Positions 47,101-58,170 of a DNA stretch of 64,000 bases are shown here, piece by piece. A program made the translations under genes and the position numbers. The notes under the pieces are model-generated. The model had not been told where the DNA came from. It saw nothing but the letters and a program-made list of their open reading frames with translations, and ran no database searches. Every line of letters starts with the position of its first letter. The stretch's first letter is position 1. The DNA is from Notospermus geniculatus (taxonomy: Eukaryota > Nemertea > Pilidiophora > Heteronemertea > Lineidae), in the NCBI GenBank assembly GCA_002633025.1, contig NMRB01000678.1, positions 49,160-113,159 on the forward strand, read 5' to 3'.

Positions 47101-48207
47101 ACACTTCGCAAACTAGCACCCCCGACCTCGCCACTTCAATTCAAACCGTCTTCAAGTTGTGTTCATTGTGGAATATATCGGAGATCACTCATGCGAAAAA
47201 TCGTGGCAATCAGTTGGGAAATAAAGATTTTACGGCGGTTTGAAGTGGCGAGGTCGGGGTGCTAGTTTGCGAAGTGTCATACCTTTTGTTTTTCTATAGA
47301 TCGATTGCACGCCGTTTCCGATCTTTTCCGACCACCGTTGTCAACGCCAACAATGACTCTCAATCTCCGTTCGGGCATTGTTGTGCGTCATCTCGAGAAC
47401 GAAGTTTCGCGCATGCGCTCAGGCTGGGTCCGGAAGCAATTTCGGGATGGACATGTAAACAAACCGAAACGCGGCTAAAAACTCGATTTTGTACACGTAT
47501 TACGATCACTAACATATAAAATGGTGAACGTATGCATTGTTAAAAACTGTGGGGCACATTTTGGACAATCAAATATCATGCGGTTCTTCAGCACCGGCAG
47601 AAGAGGGCCGAGGAGAAGCATCATGAGCATGGCAACGCTGTCACTCAAAAACGACAAGGTCATTTATTTTCGGACCCAGCCTACTGCGCATGCGGGGAGT
47701 TTCTAATTTTAGATTCCCGACCGAGATCGGTAGCCTTGACGACGGCGGTCGGGAAAGATCGGAAACAGCGTGCAATCGATCTATAGAGGCCTTGCAATGA
47801 CGTCATCCTGGCGGCCATGCTGCTGAGGGACAAGTGGGCAGAGGTGTGAGCTGACCGTGACGTGGCCTGCGTGAAGTGCGCGACGCCAGTGTTTGACGTA
47901 ACGTCATTGGGACATTTCGCTGCGCCTCTGCAGTATGTGCCCCCCAGCATGGCGGCTTGTGACGTCATTTGCAAGGCCTCTATACATTCTCAGTGAAGTG
48001 TGTCAGGACCGGTGGTCCCGTAGGCCTAGATATAGGGCCTAGTATAGTAGTATCGAACCACAAGAACCTGTGATCATTCGATTGTAGTATTGATAGTCTC
48101 ACCTCCCCTATCAAAAGACCCATAACTTCTTCTTTTTCAGTCGACAAAGCATGTGTCAAGCACACCATATAGGCGTCTGAGTCAATATGAACACAGCTGA
48201 TAGCCAT
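44196..48207 (-). CDS. BRCC3: BRCC36-like JAMM deubiquitinase, 3' part lost in gap
   Basis: BRCC36 is the Lys63-specific metalloprotease subunit of BRISC and BRCA1-A. Exon 48103-48207 starts at 48207 with MAISCVHIDSDAYMVCLTHA and LSTEKEEVMGLLIGE. 46407-46526 gives VIMLRRSDKQPDRVEISPEQ. 46112-46199 gives RPMRVLGWYHSHPHITVWPS. 45643-45796 gives DVRTQAMYQMMDEGFIGLIF and ends in phase 2. JAMM residues are complete: Glu27, His92, His94, Ser102 and Asp105. The short link between the GLLIGE segment and the VSHISAV segment resembles other invertebrate BRCC36 proteins and not the longer vertebrate insert. The remaining C-terminal exons should lie in the 44370-45295 gap. A minus-strand AATAAA near 44209 could be the polyadenylation signal. 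The first intron (46527-48102) is filled with nested mobile elements. Confidence 0.95.
44370..45295. other. Assembly gap (926 N)
   Basis: A run of N. It interrupts BRCC3 between the exon at 45643-45796 and its probable 3' end near 44200, so part of that gene is missing here. Confidence 0.99.
46766..46986. mobile_element. Palindromic element in BRCC3 intron 1
   Basis: GTCTGTAGGGTTGTAGGGGG on the left and CCCCCTACAACCCTACAGAC on the right; arms are about 85 bp around TACACTAGTGTA. Confidence 0.88.
47300..47783 (+). mobile_element. Non-autonomous element with THAP-like N-terminal remnant
   Basis: Ends GATCGATTGCACGCCGTTTC and GAAACAGCGTGCAATCGATC are inverted. Inside, 47521 opens MVNVCIVKNCGAHFGQSNIM then RFFS, which resembles the start of a THAP zinc finger (M-V-x-x-C-x3-C ... 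F-F). P-element-type transposases carry THAP domains, so this may be a deleted P-like element. The rest of the C2CH finger is not seen. Confidence 0.45.
47784..47972. mobile_element. MITE, family M1 relative (TATAGAGGCC ends)
   Basis: Ends TATAGAGGCCTTGCAATGAC and GTCATTTGCAAGGCCTCTATA; inner GGCGGCCATGCTG and CAGCATGGCGG pair. Ends resemble 18892-19123. Confidence 0.75.
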
Positions 48208-49290
48208 ATTTTCGAATGGTTATCTCACAAAACATGCAAAAGAAACATGGATCACGGACTCCATCGACCTCAAATAGACGGCAGGTGGCACCACCTAACG
48301 GTACTGATCAAATCCAATCTCCAACGCACGCACAAACTCTCCAAGCTCATCGACGCATGCGTACAAAATGCATCCTGAAATGTCTCACCAGGCGATAGAT
48401 GGCAGCAGCTGACGGTACTAATCTACTTTCGCCAACATGGCCAATAGATGGTAGCAGCAGCCTGTATGAATGTTGACATAGTTTTTGAAGCACAAAGTTC
48501 ACATTTTGGTCATCAGGATTTTCATTGTTATAATCTAAACTTGGCCATTAGATAAAAGCGTCAATGAGGACATCTGACAATAGTATGTGTTTGCCACGAA
48601 TGCAAATAGTCACGATTTAATCGTAAACAGTCTTTCCTTTTTTGAACAGAGCTGCATGTGAAATTTTTGCAGGTTCTGTTTGTGATGAACATGTCACATG
48701 ATCAGCTGATGATGACATGACATCTGACATGATCAGCTGATCATAGGTCATCCAGCCTAGGCCTAACGTTAGGGCCGAAGTCTAGGCCTACAACGGCCTA
48801 GGCCTAGGCCTAGTCATGCAAGTTCAGTTCATTTCATTTTTTTATCATCATAGGCCATGTAGGCCTAGGCCTATGTCATCATGACCTACTAGTAGGCTAG
48901 TAGGCCCTAGTACCTACCGGTAGGCCCTATAGCGGCTAGGGCTGGGGCTTAGGCCTAGGCTGCGCCTAGGTTAGGTACCGGTATTATTAGGCCAGTAGCC
49001 TAGGCCTAGGCCTATCTGCATTTAGGCTACGGCCACCCATCTGTTCATTCACTCAATCACATCATGGTCATGATGTCAGTCTGAATCCAGACAGATAAAG
49101 TACGGTATAGGCCTATTCATCATGACGCTTGCTGCAGTTCTCTGGATACATGTCACATCTGTGAGGTGTTCGAGTTAGTACGTTTTCAGCAGGTGGCTCT
49201 AGCAATGTCACAGTCCAGCTTCAAAGAGCAAGATCACATACATGAAATTGTTTGCCGTTCTGTTTTTTAGGATCCTGTAACATCGTCACC
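48208..49290. promoter_or_regulatory. Divergent intergenic region between BRCC3 and the DUF229 gene
   Basis: About 1.08 kb separates the start codons of two genes read in opposite directions, so both promoters probably lie here. The stretch 48750-49020 is packed with AGGCCTA words (TAGGCCTAGGCCTA), a simple repeat also seen around 46650-46770. I see no TATA box I would trust. Confidence 0.5.
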
Positions 49291-52200
49291 ATGGCGGTAA
49301 GGGGGAGATGGTGCCGGACCAGGATAGGGAACATATTCCTCATCATTGTTGTGGTTGCCATCGTCCTTTTTGCATTGACCTACTTTTATGGGTTAGACTC
49401 CTTCTTCCACAAGGAACGAAAAGAGATTCATACAGACTTGGGTCCCATCAGGCATCATAGGTAGGTAAAAGGTAAAACGATGAAGGTTCATGTTTAATAG
49501 GGAGGTTTCGTAAGCGCCCGGTTAGGCCATACGACGACGTTTAAAGTCTGGCAACATCTAACTTCGGCCCAATGGAATGCGGAAGTCATGTAATGTGACA
49601 GAGCTCTGTGGTTTATAATCATGCCTGTCGACCATTTGTGGTCGTTCCCCGATTGTTCGCGCTGTCCACCGGTCATTCAATAGCCGCGTGTGATTAAAGG
49701 TCCGTGGAAATTCCAACGATCAATTTCCTAACTTCCGCATTCCATTGGGTCAAAGTTAGATGTTGCCAGACTTTATCTATTGTTTGGGTATCCCCAAACA
49801 ATAGATAAACGTTGTCGTAGGGACTAACCGGGCGCTTGCGAAACCTCCCTATTAGTCTGATATCTGCTGCAATGGGGATGGCGTAATTTTTTTATCCCGA
49901 CAGGTCGGCGCTGCGAGCGATGTGACCTTAGCGACGTCATTGACGTCATTTTAGGTGTTGACGTTGCGTCATGAGAGAATGACCTGTACATTTTTCTACA
50001 GGAATAATGACACAAAAACGTTGCTATTATCGCCATCGTATCTCTTATTTTAAGAAAAAAACGTAATGAGATTAAAAGAAAATTTCATCTGCTACACGAT
50101 GATGTAAATTTTACTGTCGGGTGACCAAAATAAACGGGTTATTTTCATGCCAGAAGTAAATGGAAATAACGTCAAAAAAACAACATTTTGGTCACAACGC
50201 TCGCAGCGACGCCGTGTGGTGCTAGTACAGCACGGTCCTCATTAGTGTGATCAGCCGACTTCACATTTTTGACCAGGTACAACAAAATGAGTCGGAAGTC
50301 GCACAGAAGAAGACCGAAGGTGACACCAGACAGCAACTGCAGAAATCGACAAAGTCAAATTTCACAATGGGCAGACAATCCCGAAATCATCGAACCGTTG
50401 GTGTCACCTTGGACATGTTGGGTCGCATTCATAAAGCGGTTCTATCGTTAGAACCGTCTTAGGCCGGTTCCAAGTATAGCGTTTGACGATACCTGGAACC
50501 GGCCTAAGACGGTTCTAATCATAGAACCGCTTTATGAATACAACCCGTTGGGTCTTCTTCTGTGCACATTCCGACTCATTTTGTTGTGCCGGGTCACATT
50601 TACCCCAGTCTCTGCTGAAACTTTTTCAGGGAATTCTAGGAGCAGCTCATTCAGCAAACACTTGATCCTTCCAGATCAGTTAAGAATACAATGTGGCAAC
50701 TCAGCAGGGAAGCGAACTCATTGCCTCTCCCTCGTTCTCTAGTCTCATGCTCAACTACTACACCACCGCTCTTGTTGAGCGGGGAGTGTGGGAGATTCCT
50801 GAGTTTTGGTCCTGACGTGAAGAAATTTCCTGGGCTGCATCGTGTATGTTTCAGGGTAAATGCACTCCTGAAATAGTATCTCATTTATTGACTTGTATTT
50901 CAGGAAGCACCATCGGCGAGCTGGGAAGAAGCACATCCAAGTTTGTCCTCGGCCTAAAATTGACTTGGAGCATGATGTAATCAAGGGGGCATTTCACCGT
51001 GTGGCCCCACTACGGTGCACAAAAACGCCACTGTTCTATATCAAAGATGGTGCAATTCGGGTCAACCAGACAGTAATCAGGGGGAAGAAGGTTGTGAAGT
51101 GTGTCTATAGGGCCATAGAGAGGATGGTGGATAGCATGTACCAGTATTCCAACCCACATACACGATATAAAGGACCGTTTGAACTGAAGATTAAGCATGA
51201 TTTCTTCCGGGTTCAGTGTTATGTGGGCGATGAGAAACCAGGGAGGGAGTTAAAACAGGTTCAAAGCCGGGCAGATATGCACCCCGCACCTGTAAATGAT
51301 GGTGGCGCCGGTGGTTTATACCGTGCACCGATTGACGGTGATCGTGTGCACCTACTTCCAGGTAATCGTGGTGCCATGCACCAAGCAGGCATTGATGATG
51401 ATTCCATGCACCGTGCACCAGTGAATGATGACGATCATGGCAGCAGGCACCATGTACCAATACAGGATGGCAATGTGGATGATATGCAGCCCGGACCAGT
51501 TGATGATGGTAAGCCGCTGCACCGTGTAGCAGAGAATGATGCTCATTCAGGTATCAGGAGACAGGATGGCCATTCTGATCGAGAGTTGAATCCAATTAGT
51601 ACAGGCCGTCGGGGAGGACGGGTGCAGAGTGGCACTGGGAGACAGGAGAATGATCAGAAAAATGCTGGCCGAAGAGGACTAGATCCAGATTCTTTGAGAC
51701 ACCCTGAACAGAGGGATGAAAAATACAGGGGTCAGAATGATGAGGGATATAATACAAGAGACCATGGAGTTGGGGCAAGCAATGTGAATCGAGCTGGTGA
51801 TAGACTTAACCGTGCCGGAAACGTCAAGTACATGAGTCAAGATGGAGGGAATAGCAATGCAAGACAACCACAGCTCAATGCTCCTGGGAAAAAGCTGGAT
51901 AATCAGCCTGACGGTGACGTCGTTCGGAAAAGGAACCCAATGTATGGCGGTGGTCGTCTGAGCCGGAGAGGCCCTGGCAGTGATATGCGACAAGGAAGGC
52001 AGTTGAACCCAGTCAGAAGGGATGAGAAGGAAATTGATGCTGTTCGGAATAGAGAGTTGGGCGTGAAGTCCATTCCGGTTCAGGATGGGGCTCGTATGCA
52101 AAGGGATAAAGGGTTTGGAAAGGATGACGGTGGTCCGTACGATGGGAGGAACCAAGGAAGACAAGGAGAACGAACTAAGCAGAGGAATGCTGTTCCAAAT

Positions 52201-54431
52201 GCCCAAAATCCATCTCGACAACCTTCGGACATGATGGGGAGATCACCCAACGGTAAAAATGTCCCAAGTGGAGCTAAGCTGGACAATCGCTACGATACAT
52301 CAGCCAATCGGAACAAACCAGCTGACGCTGTCAGGCAGCCACATGGCCAGCCTATCGGGAGAGAAGCAGTCATTGGCAAGGGATCGGCACCTCAGTATGC
52401 CAGGCGGACCACCACAACCCCAGCATTTGAAGACTCCGAAGAATCCAGCGACAGCGATGCACCAGATTATGACCAGTTCTTCGCACATGTCCATCCGAAG
52501 AAAGAAGTCTTCGAACGCATCAATGAATTACGACCAAAAGGTGGCGCGAAACAGATGAACCTATTGATGGTGATTCTGGATTCATTGTCCCATATGAGTT
52601 GGCGACGTAAGCTACCCCAGACGTATCGCTACTTGAGGAACAGTTTGGGATCTGTCATACTTGATGGGTATAATATCATTGGAGATGGGACGACCGCAAA
52701 TATTGTGGCACTTCTTACTGGTAAGTGGGATGGTCTTGGGTAAGCGCCGAGCATCAAATAATGAGCTCTGTAGACAATTTGGGGCGTAAACAACAGTGGG
52801 AAAATTAATGTACATGTACATGTATTAGCAGGAGAAAACCAGAGTACCAGGAGAAAACCAGCCTTATCATCAGTTTGGTGCTGCCATTAGGCCTACCAAA
52901 ACTTTTTGTCATGTCATGACATTCTCTTTCCTTTTTCTCTAGGCAAAAGAATTGAAGAACTGCCTGAGACCAGGAAAAGTCAATCAGACTCTACATACGT
53001 CGACCGTTACCCACTCCTCTGGTTCGACTATGAGAAAAAAGGTTATGTGACCCTCTTCGCCGAGGATGAACCGACATTGGGAACATTCAATTTACGTTTG
53101 AACGGATTTGAGAAACCGCCAACAGACCACTACATGCGGCAATTTTGGCAGGCCATCTGGGACTCCTCGCTGAATAAGAACAGTCCACGTTTCTGCCTCG
53201 GGGAGAAACCGAAACATCAGTATATGTTGGATTATGGGAAGGATTTTTTCGTCAAGTACCACAACGTTTCTAAATTTGGTGTCCTTTTCCACGGCGAGTT
53301 AACCCATGCAGACAACAACCCTGGAGAACACATTGATGCCGACTTCGTCAAGTTTTTAGTGGCTTTAAAATCTGGGGGTTATTTGGATAATACGTTACTT
53401 ATCGTCATGAGTGACCACGGAGCTCGTTACAGCACGGTCCGTCACACGATACAGGGCAAACTGGAAGAGAGGCTGCCATTAATGTCGATGACGTTCCCAA
53501 AATGGTTTCAAAAGAAATATTCAAAACAAATGAACCATCTACGAGGCAATGTGGGAAAGTTAACCACGCCGTTCGACATTTACGAGACTTTAAATGATGT
53601 TCTGGATATGAAGAGGGTGGATGCGAAAGCTGACCCAAATGCCAGGGGTATGAGCGTGCTCAGATCCATACCTTTGAGCAGGACTTGTGCCACTGCAGGG
53701 ATACCGATGCACTGGTGTACGTGTTTACGTTACGAGGAATTGGACACGAAGGACTGGCAGACGAAGAAAATTGCGGAGGCGCTTGTGGCGTTCATCAACG
53801 AGTTGACGTCGGAGCATCGGGATGAATGCCACGAACTTCACCTGTCGAACGTGTTCGATGCCAAGATGATTATTCCAAATGAACAGGTACATGTAATTTT
53901 ATTAACTTTGTATTTGTAACACTCAATGGCTTGACCATTTTGAAAACTCTAAGAGGTGTTGTGATCACAAAAGGGTATGACACATGAAGCCACAACAATT
54001 GTGAACAATTTGGGCCTGTTAACTGCCATATCAAGAACCTCCCTGTTAAAGACACTTGTGCTCAGGCTGTTAAAGGGTTAAAATATTGAGATATTTTTGT
54101 TCGATCATATCTGTGTTGTTCCTTACAGCTGCTGAAGTACTACAACTCCTTGGACAACGACCACCGCATCGCAAACTTCACGAAAAAAGCACTCCTTGAT
54201 TCCGCACACATCCAGATGACAGTGGACACTGCACCAAACAATGCCCTTTATGAAGGGACGGTATTCGTCAACTTCAAAGATGTAACATTCAAAGTAGATT
54301 CGGAAATCAGTCGAATAAATATGTATGACAATGAACCGCATTGTGTGATAGAAAAATATCCTGAGTTGAGAAAATTTTGTTATTGTAAAAAGTCCTATAC
54401 GAAGCCACCAACGAGTAAGACGTACGTATGA
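49291..54431 (+). CDS. DUF229 family sulfatase-like type II membrane protein
   Basis: Four coding exons: 49291-49460, 50904-52720, 52943-53886 and 54129-54431, phases 2, 1 and 0, total 1,077 residues. ATG at 49291 has a strong context (CACCATGG) and follows an acceptor at 49270, implying an upstream untranslated exon. Residues about 14-35 form a single membrane segment after a basic N-terminus, so a type II luminal or extracellular protein is predicted. From about residue 606 it matches DUF229 (alkaline phosphatase/sulfatase superfamily fold): MVILDSLSHMSWRRKLPQTY, then HADNNPGEH and VMSDHGARYS, where the D-H-G motif is a metal-site signature. The C-terminus is cysteine-containing (FCYCKKSY). 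DUF229 proteins are commonly 500-700 residues; the excess is a low-complexity region encoded by 51260-52460. Molecular function of the family is not established. Confidence 0.9.
49496..49856. mobile_element. MITE, family M3, in intron 1 of the DUF229 gene
   Basis: TAGGGAGGTTTCGTAAGCGC on the left pairs with GCGCTTGCGAAACCTCCCTA on the right. Inner AAAGTCTGGCAACATCTAAC and CCAATGGAATGCGGAAGT segments pair and also occur in the element at 59767-60045. Confidence 0.82.
50264..50603. mobile_element. Nested palindromic element in intron 1 of the DUF229 gene
   Basis: Outer arms ACAAAATGAGTCGGAAGT and its complement near 50567-50587, with an inner hairpin 50424-50552 (ATTCATAAAGCGGTTCTA mirrored by TAGAACCGCTTTATGAAT). 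Confidence 0.78.
51260..52460 (+). other. Low-complexity insert in the DUF229 protein
   Basis: Within exon 2, about 400 residues between the N-terminal conserved part (VKCVYRAIERMVDSMYQYSN) and the catalytic-like domain. The first part is a degenerate Asp/His/Pro repeat (MHPAPVNDG, LYRAPIDGD, MHRAPVNDD, MQPGPVDDG). The rest is Gly/Arg/Asn/Gln/Asp-rich. No stop or frameshift interrupts it, and no intron signals are needed to read through it. Confidence 0.85.
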
Positions 54432-54549
54432 AATTAAAGTAGAGGGGTGTGTTATAAATTGTGCAGTAATATACTAACATGGAATGGACTTTGAATTTTC
54501 TTTAACCCGAGTAGGAGGAACCCGGTGCCCCCGTGTTGACCTACATTGT

Positions 54550-54652
54550 CAGAGTCGCCCTCTCCATCACATGGATGTGGGGTCCGGAATCAAACCCAGG
54601 ATCTCAGAGGTGAGAGGCGCTGGATGTTGAACTGCACCACTCTGACAGCACA
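54550..54652 (-). mobile_element. tRNA-derived SINE fragment, family S
   Basis: Minus strand reads GCTGTCAGAGTGGTGCAGTT, then a B box CCTGGGTTTGATTCC. Same family as 58031-58170 and 59157-59313; a further head fragment is near 41283-41315. Confidence 0.65.
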
Positions 54653-54876
54653 TACAAAGTTGACAATGATTAACCAATGGGATATGAGAGAATTGGCAGA
54701 GCTGATACTTATTGCAAGTGATCAAATATGAGAAATTATGGTGCATGATTTCAATTGGTGCTGATTAATTTGTGTTTAATGTATTCTTTTAAAACAAATG
54801 TATGTACATGAAAAGCACACTGGCATACATGTACATGTGTTTTTTTGTACATTGCTTAAGACCTTATTTGTCTCAG

Positions 54877-54913
54877 CTTGGAGGAATTATACTGTTAGTA
54901 TAATTCCTCCAAG
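54877..54913. repeat. 37-bp palindrome, family H
   Basis: CTTGGAGGAATTATACTG and its reverse complement, as at 22710-22747. Confidence 0.9.
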
Positions 54914-55199
54914 GTCTCAGTCTGCTTAGAAATCAGCCCTTCCTTGAAGGTATTTACCGTACTTGTGGAGAATTTAGTTTTTTTTCATGAGGTAATATAA
55001 TGGTAGAGAGGGTTTTTTGCATTTTATGACGTTGATAATCTTTGTGTGATATACACAGTTGTGTCTGCACCACAGAACAAATAATGGACATACATGTATT
55101 ATTTATTGTGATGGATGTTTATAGAGCTTAGAGGTTTTTAGAGCTTAGAGCTTTTTGGTCCCAAGCTACAGGGAAAGAAGTAATGTATTATGAGATGTA

Positions 55200-55830
55200 G
55201 GTACTCTTTGTACACAATCAAGTTGTGTCTGCAGCCACAAAATAAATGTCTGATGTTGTAATACTGGTACCAATGATACAACTTAGAACTACCGGTACAT
55301 GTATTTGATCTTTCGGTACAGAGAAAGAGGTTCTGTATTTTGAGATGCAAGTACTCTTTGTATAATGTCAGCAGATGTTGTGTATCAGTATTAAATGTGA
55401 TGGAGCTTTTAGGGCTTAGTTTTTGATCTCGGTACAGAAAAAGAGGTTCTGTACTTTAAAACTTGATGTATAATACATGTATATCAAGTTGTCGGGGTGT
55501 CTGCTGTCACAGAACAAATGTCTGATTATGGAGGACAGCCACAAAGAATAAATGTCTACTCTAATGTTGTAATTGATTATGTAGGACTGCCACACAAGAA
55601 ATGTGATGTTATTGATTACGGAGGACTGTCACCAAATAAATGTCAGATGTTGTACATGTACGTGTAATTGATTAATACAGACTACCATAGAACAAATGTT
55701 TGATGTTGTATTTGATTGCGGAGGACTTTTGCAGAATAAATTTCTGATGTTGTAATTGATAACAAAGGACTGCCACAGAATAAATGTCTGATGTTGTAAT
55801 TGATTATGTTCATGGTATAAAGTATTTAGA
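55200..55830 (+). repeat. Degenerate tandem repeat with repeated AATAAA downstream of the DUF229 gene
   Basis: Units of about 50-65 bp containing AATAAATGTCTGATGTTG and ATTGATTA-GGAGGACTGCCA, in about eight diverged copies. Several carry a perfect AATAAA (for example in the units near 55242, 55545, 55637 and 55735). It lies 0.8-1.4 kb past the stop, so it may be in the 3' untranslated region. Confidence 0.75.
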
Positions 55831-56635
55831 TTACCAATGAAAGTTTTCACCACAAATACATGTACTGTTCATGAGAAGTGTAAATATTCATTCAAAAACT
55901 GCCATAATTATAATGATTTATTGTGCTGAAAAGGGTATTATAAATAAACCATGCAATCATTTGATAACTTTTGAGTGTTCGTCAAGTTTTATTAGACTGC
56001 TGGGAAGGTTACATTACAGACCAAGTTTAGTTAGTGATAAAATTGCCAGTTCTTGCCTCGTGTGCAGGGGTGGACACTTAAACAGTCACCAGGGCCCATA
56101 TTCATAAAACTGCTTAAGCCTTTGTTCAACACAAAAGCTAAGTATCACACTTTGGTTTAAGTATGTTTATGAATCTGGCGATAAAAATTGTCCATTGTGT
56201 GCCTTCATGTGCAGTAGGCTTTGTTAGTGGCCGGAGTTGGGGAATTGCAAGCCTTTGCCTTGGAGGTTTTGTGAATAACATCATAGGCCTACAGGAACAA
56301 ATTTGGCAAGGTGGGAATTCGAGAGACCCAAGATGCAAAGATGACAGAACTCATCTCTTCTTTCTTGCACTAATGTTCATCAACATTTATTTAGAAAATT
56401 CACATTTCAAAAATGTTACAGAAACTTCTTCACAGGACAGTATATGGAATATCTCACATCTGTGACCGATGGACAGCCAAGACCATGAAGACACAGAGTA
56501 TGAAATGTCGTTCAAGACAAAATGACCCCAGGATGGCCTTCACTGCAAATATCACCAAACGAATGGATGGCAACTGGTGATCGTTTCTCTGATCTCCAGT
56601 TTCCTCCTACATTTTGATACAGATCACCAAGTAAT

Positions 56636-56872
56636 ATAGAGCTTGTGTAGAGGCTCGTTATGATGTCACTTTTGACCGGCGTTCCACCATGCTGACGTTG
56701 ACGACAAAGTGTGCCACGTGTAGATCACGTCATGGGTTGAATTCACGCACACTCCACTTGCACCGACGACAAAGTGTGCCACGTGGGACGACAGCATCAT
56801 TTGACGTCAATTTGACCGCCAAGATGACAGATTTTTCTGTGATGACGTCATCTGCACAAGCTCTATACATGA
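56636..56872. mobile_element. MITE, family M1
   Basis: Ends TATAGAGCTTGTGTAGAG and CATCTGCACAAGCTCTATA; inner GACGACAAAGTGTGCCACGT appears twice, as in 18892-19123. Confidence 0.8.
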
Positions 56873-58030
56873 CACTATACTGCCACACACAGTCCAATGG
56901 GGCCAGATGAGGGGATGCACAAGGAAATACTCAGAAAGCGCAGGTGACTGACTACTATATACAACCAAGAAAAATCACCATTTACGTTCAAGTTACATTT
57001 ATTCTTCATCCCAGCTCTCTAAATCTAATCTACCATGCCACCATACCATGTTCATGTACCTGAAACCCTAATAAAGTCCTCCACACACTTGTTTATTTCA
57101 CGCTGTGTTCGGCTGTCACGTGATGTTATTTTCTGCTGCACTGCCTTCGTACATTCAGAAATCACACTGCAATCTCGACAAGTGTGTGGAGGCCTTATTA
57201 CCAGAGACCACGGCAGTTTCCCACCACACGCCTTTGCCGATTGTATTTTCGTCAGCTCCAAGTCCAGGAATCAACTCCACGATTGGAAAAACTGTGTGGG
57301 GAGATTAGAAAACCGCTGTGGTTGGTCACGGCACTAAGACTATCGAGTACACACAGTAGATGTACATTAAAACTCTCCTTCACTATCACAGTATTAATAC
57401 GACTAGTTCATAGACGTAAAGATTCACATTATTATTATCATTATAAACATATACATGCATGTACATCTTTGTTCAACAAACATTTTTTAAATGTTTATTA
57501 AAACAAACATTAAAATTGTTTGTAAAAACAAACAAATGGCCAGTACCTCCAGACAACTTCACTAATGCCATTTCAATAAAAGGAAATATATACACATTTA
57601 GAAATTTTTCTCTTGACGTTTATAAAACAACATTAATATTGTTATCACAACCACAGAATATTAGGACATGATTTTTGTAATGAATATACAACAAAACCTC
57701 CCTTCAACGGACGCCTCTGGCAAGAGAATACCTCTTCACGGACACCTCTGGCATAGAGAATACCTCTATACGGACACCAGTAATCTCATTTTATAGGCCT
57801 ATAAGTTTTCTTCCTGAATTTTCACGTGATCTCAGTCTCGAAACAAGAACAGTGCCTACCAACAAGCTGTCCCTTTTAACCCCTTTACTTGTAGGAGAGA
57901 GATACATTGGAACTCCCAACAGCGGACACCTCGGCCAGATGGACACCAGCTATCGAAAATTCTGTCCAAATTTGGTCATTTCGACCCCTTTCATCTGGAC
58001 ATCTCTAAAGGACAGTTGAGAGGCCTGAAG

Positions 58031-58170
58031 AGCTGTCAGAGTGGTGAAGTGGAAAAATCAGCGCCTGTCACCTCTGAGGTCCTGGGTTCGATCCCCAGTC
58101 TGAGTGGGCGACAGCGCAGGCTTTCTCCAGGCACCCTGGTTTCATCCTGCTGTACCTGCTTCACCCAAGG
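58031..58170 (+). mobile_element. tRNA-derived SINE, family S
   Basis: GCTGTCAGAGTGGTGAAGTG (A box region) and CTGGGTTCGATCCCCAG (B box), followed by GACAGCGCAGGCTTTCTCCA and CATCCTGCTGTAC. No intact cloverleaf or anticodon arm typical of a functional tRNA. Confidence 0.7.

Larger units (their letters stand above)
46994..48077. mobile_element. Nested mobile elements in BRCC3 intron 1
   Basis: Outer arms of about 80-100 bp (46994-47078 and 47974-48077, sharing CACTTCACTGAGAATGTATA in opposite orientation) enclose three smaller inverted-repeat units side by side: 47083-47299, 47300-47783 and 47784-47972. Each unit has its own complementary ends, indicating successive insertions. Confidence 0.82.

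Noticed and set aside
56163-56465. 100-codon open frame downstream of the DUF229 gene
   Set aside because: Composition and lack of splice or family evidence suggest a chance frame.
58031-58110. tRNA gene candidate
   Set aside because: Related copies at 54550 and 59157 with the same downstream sequence show it is a SINE family.
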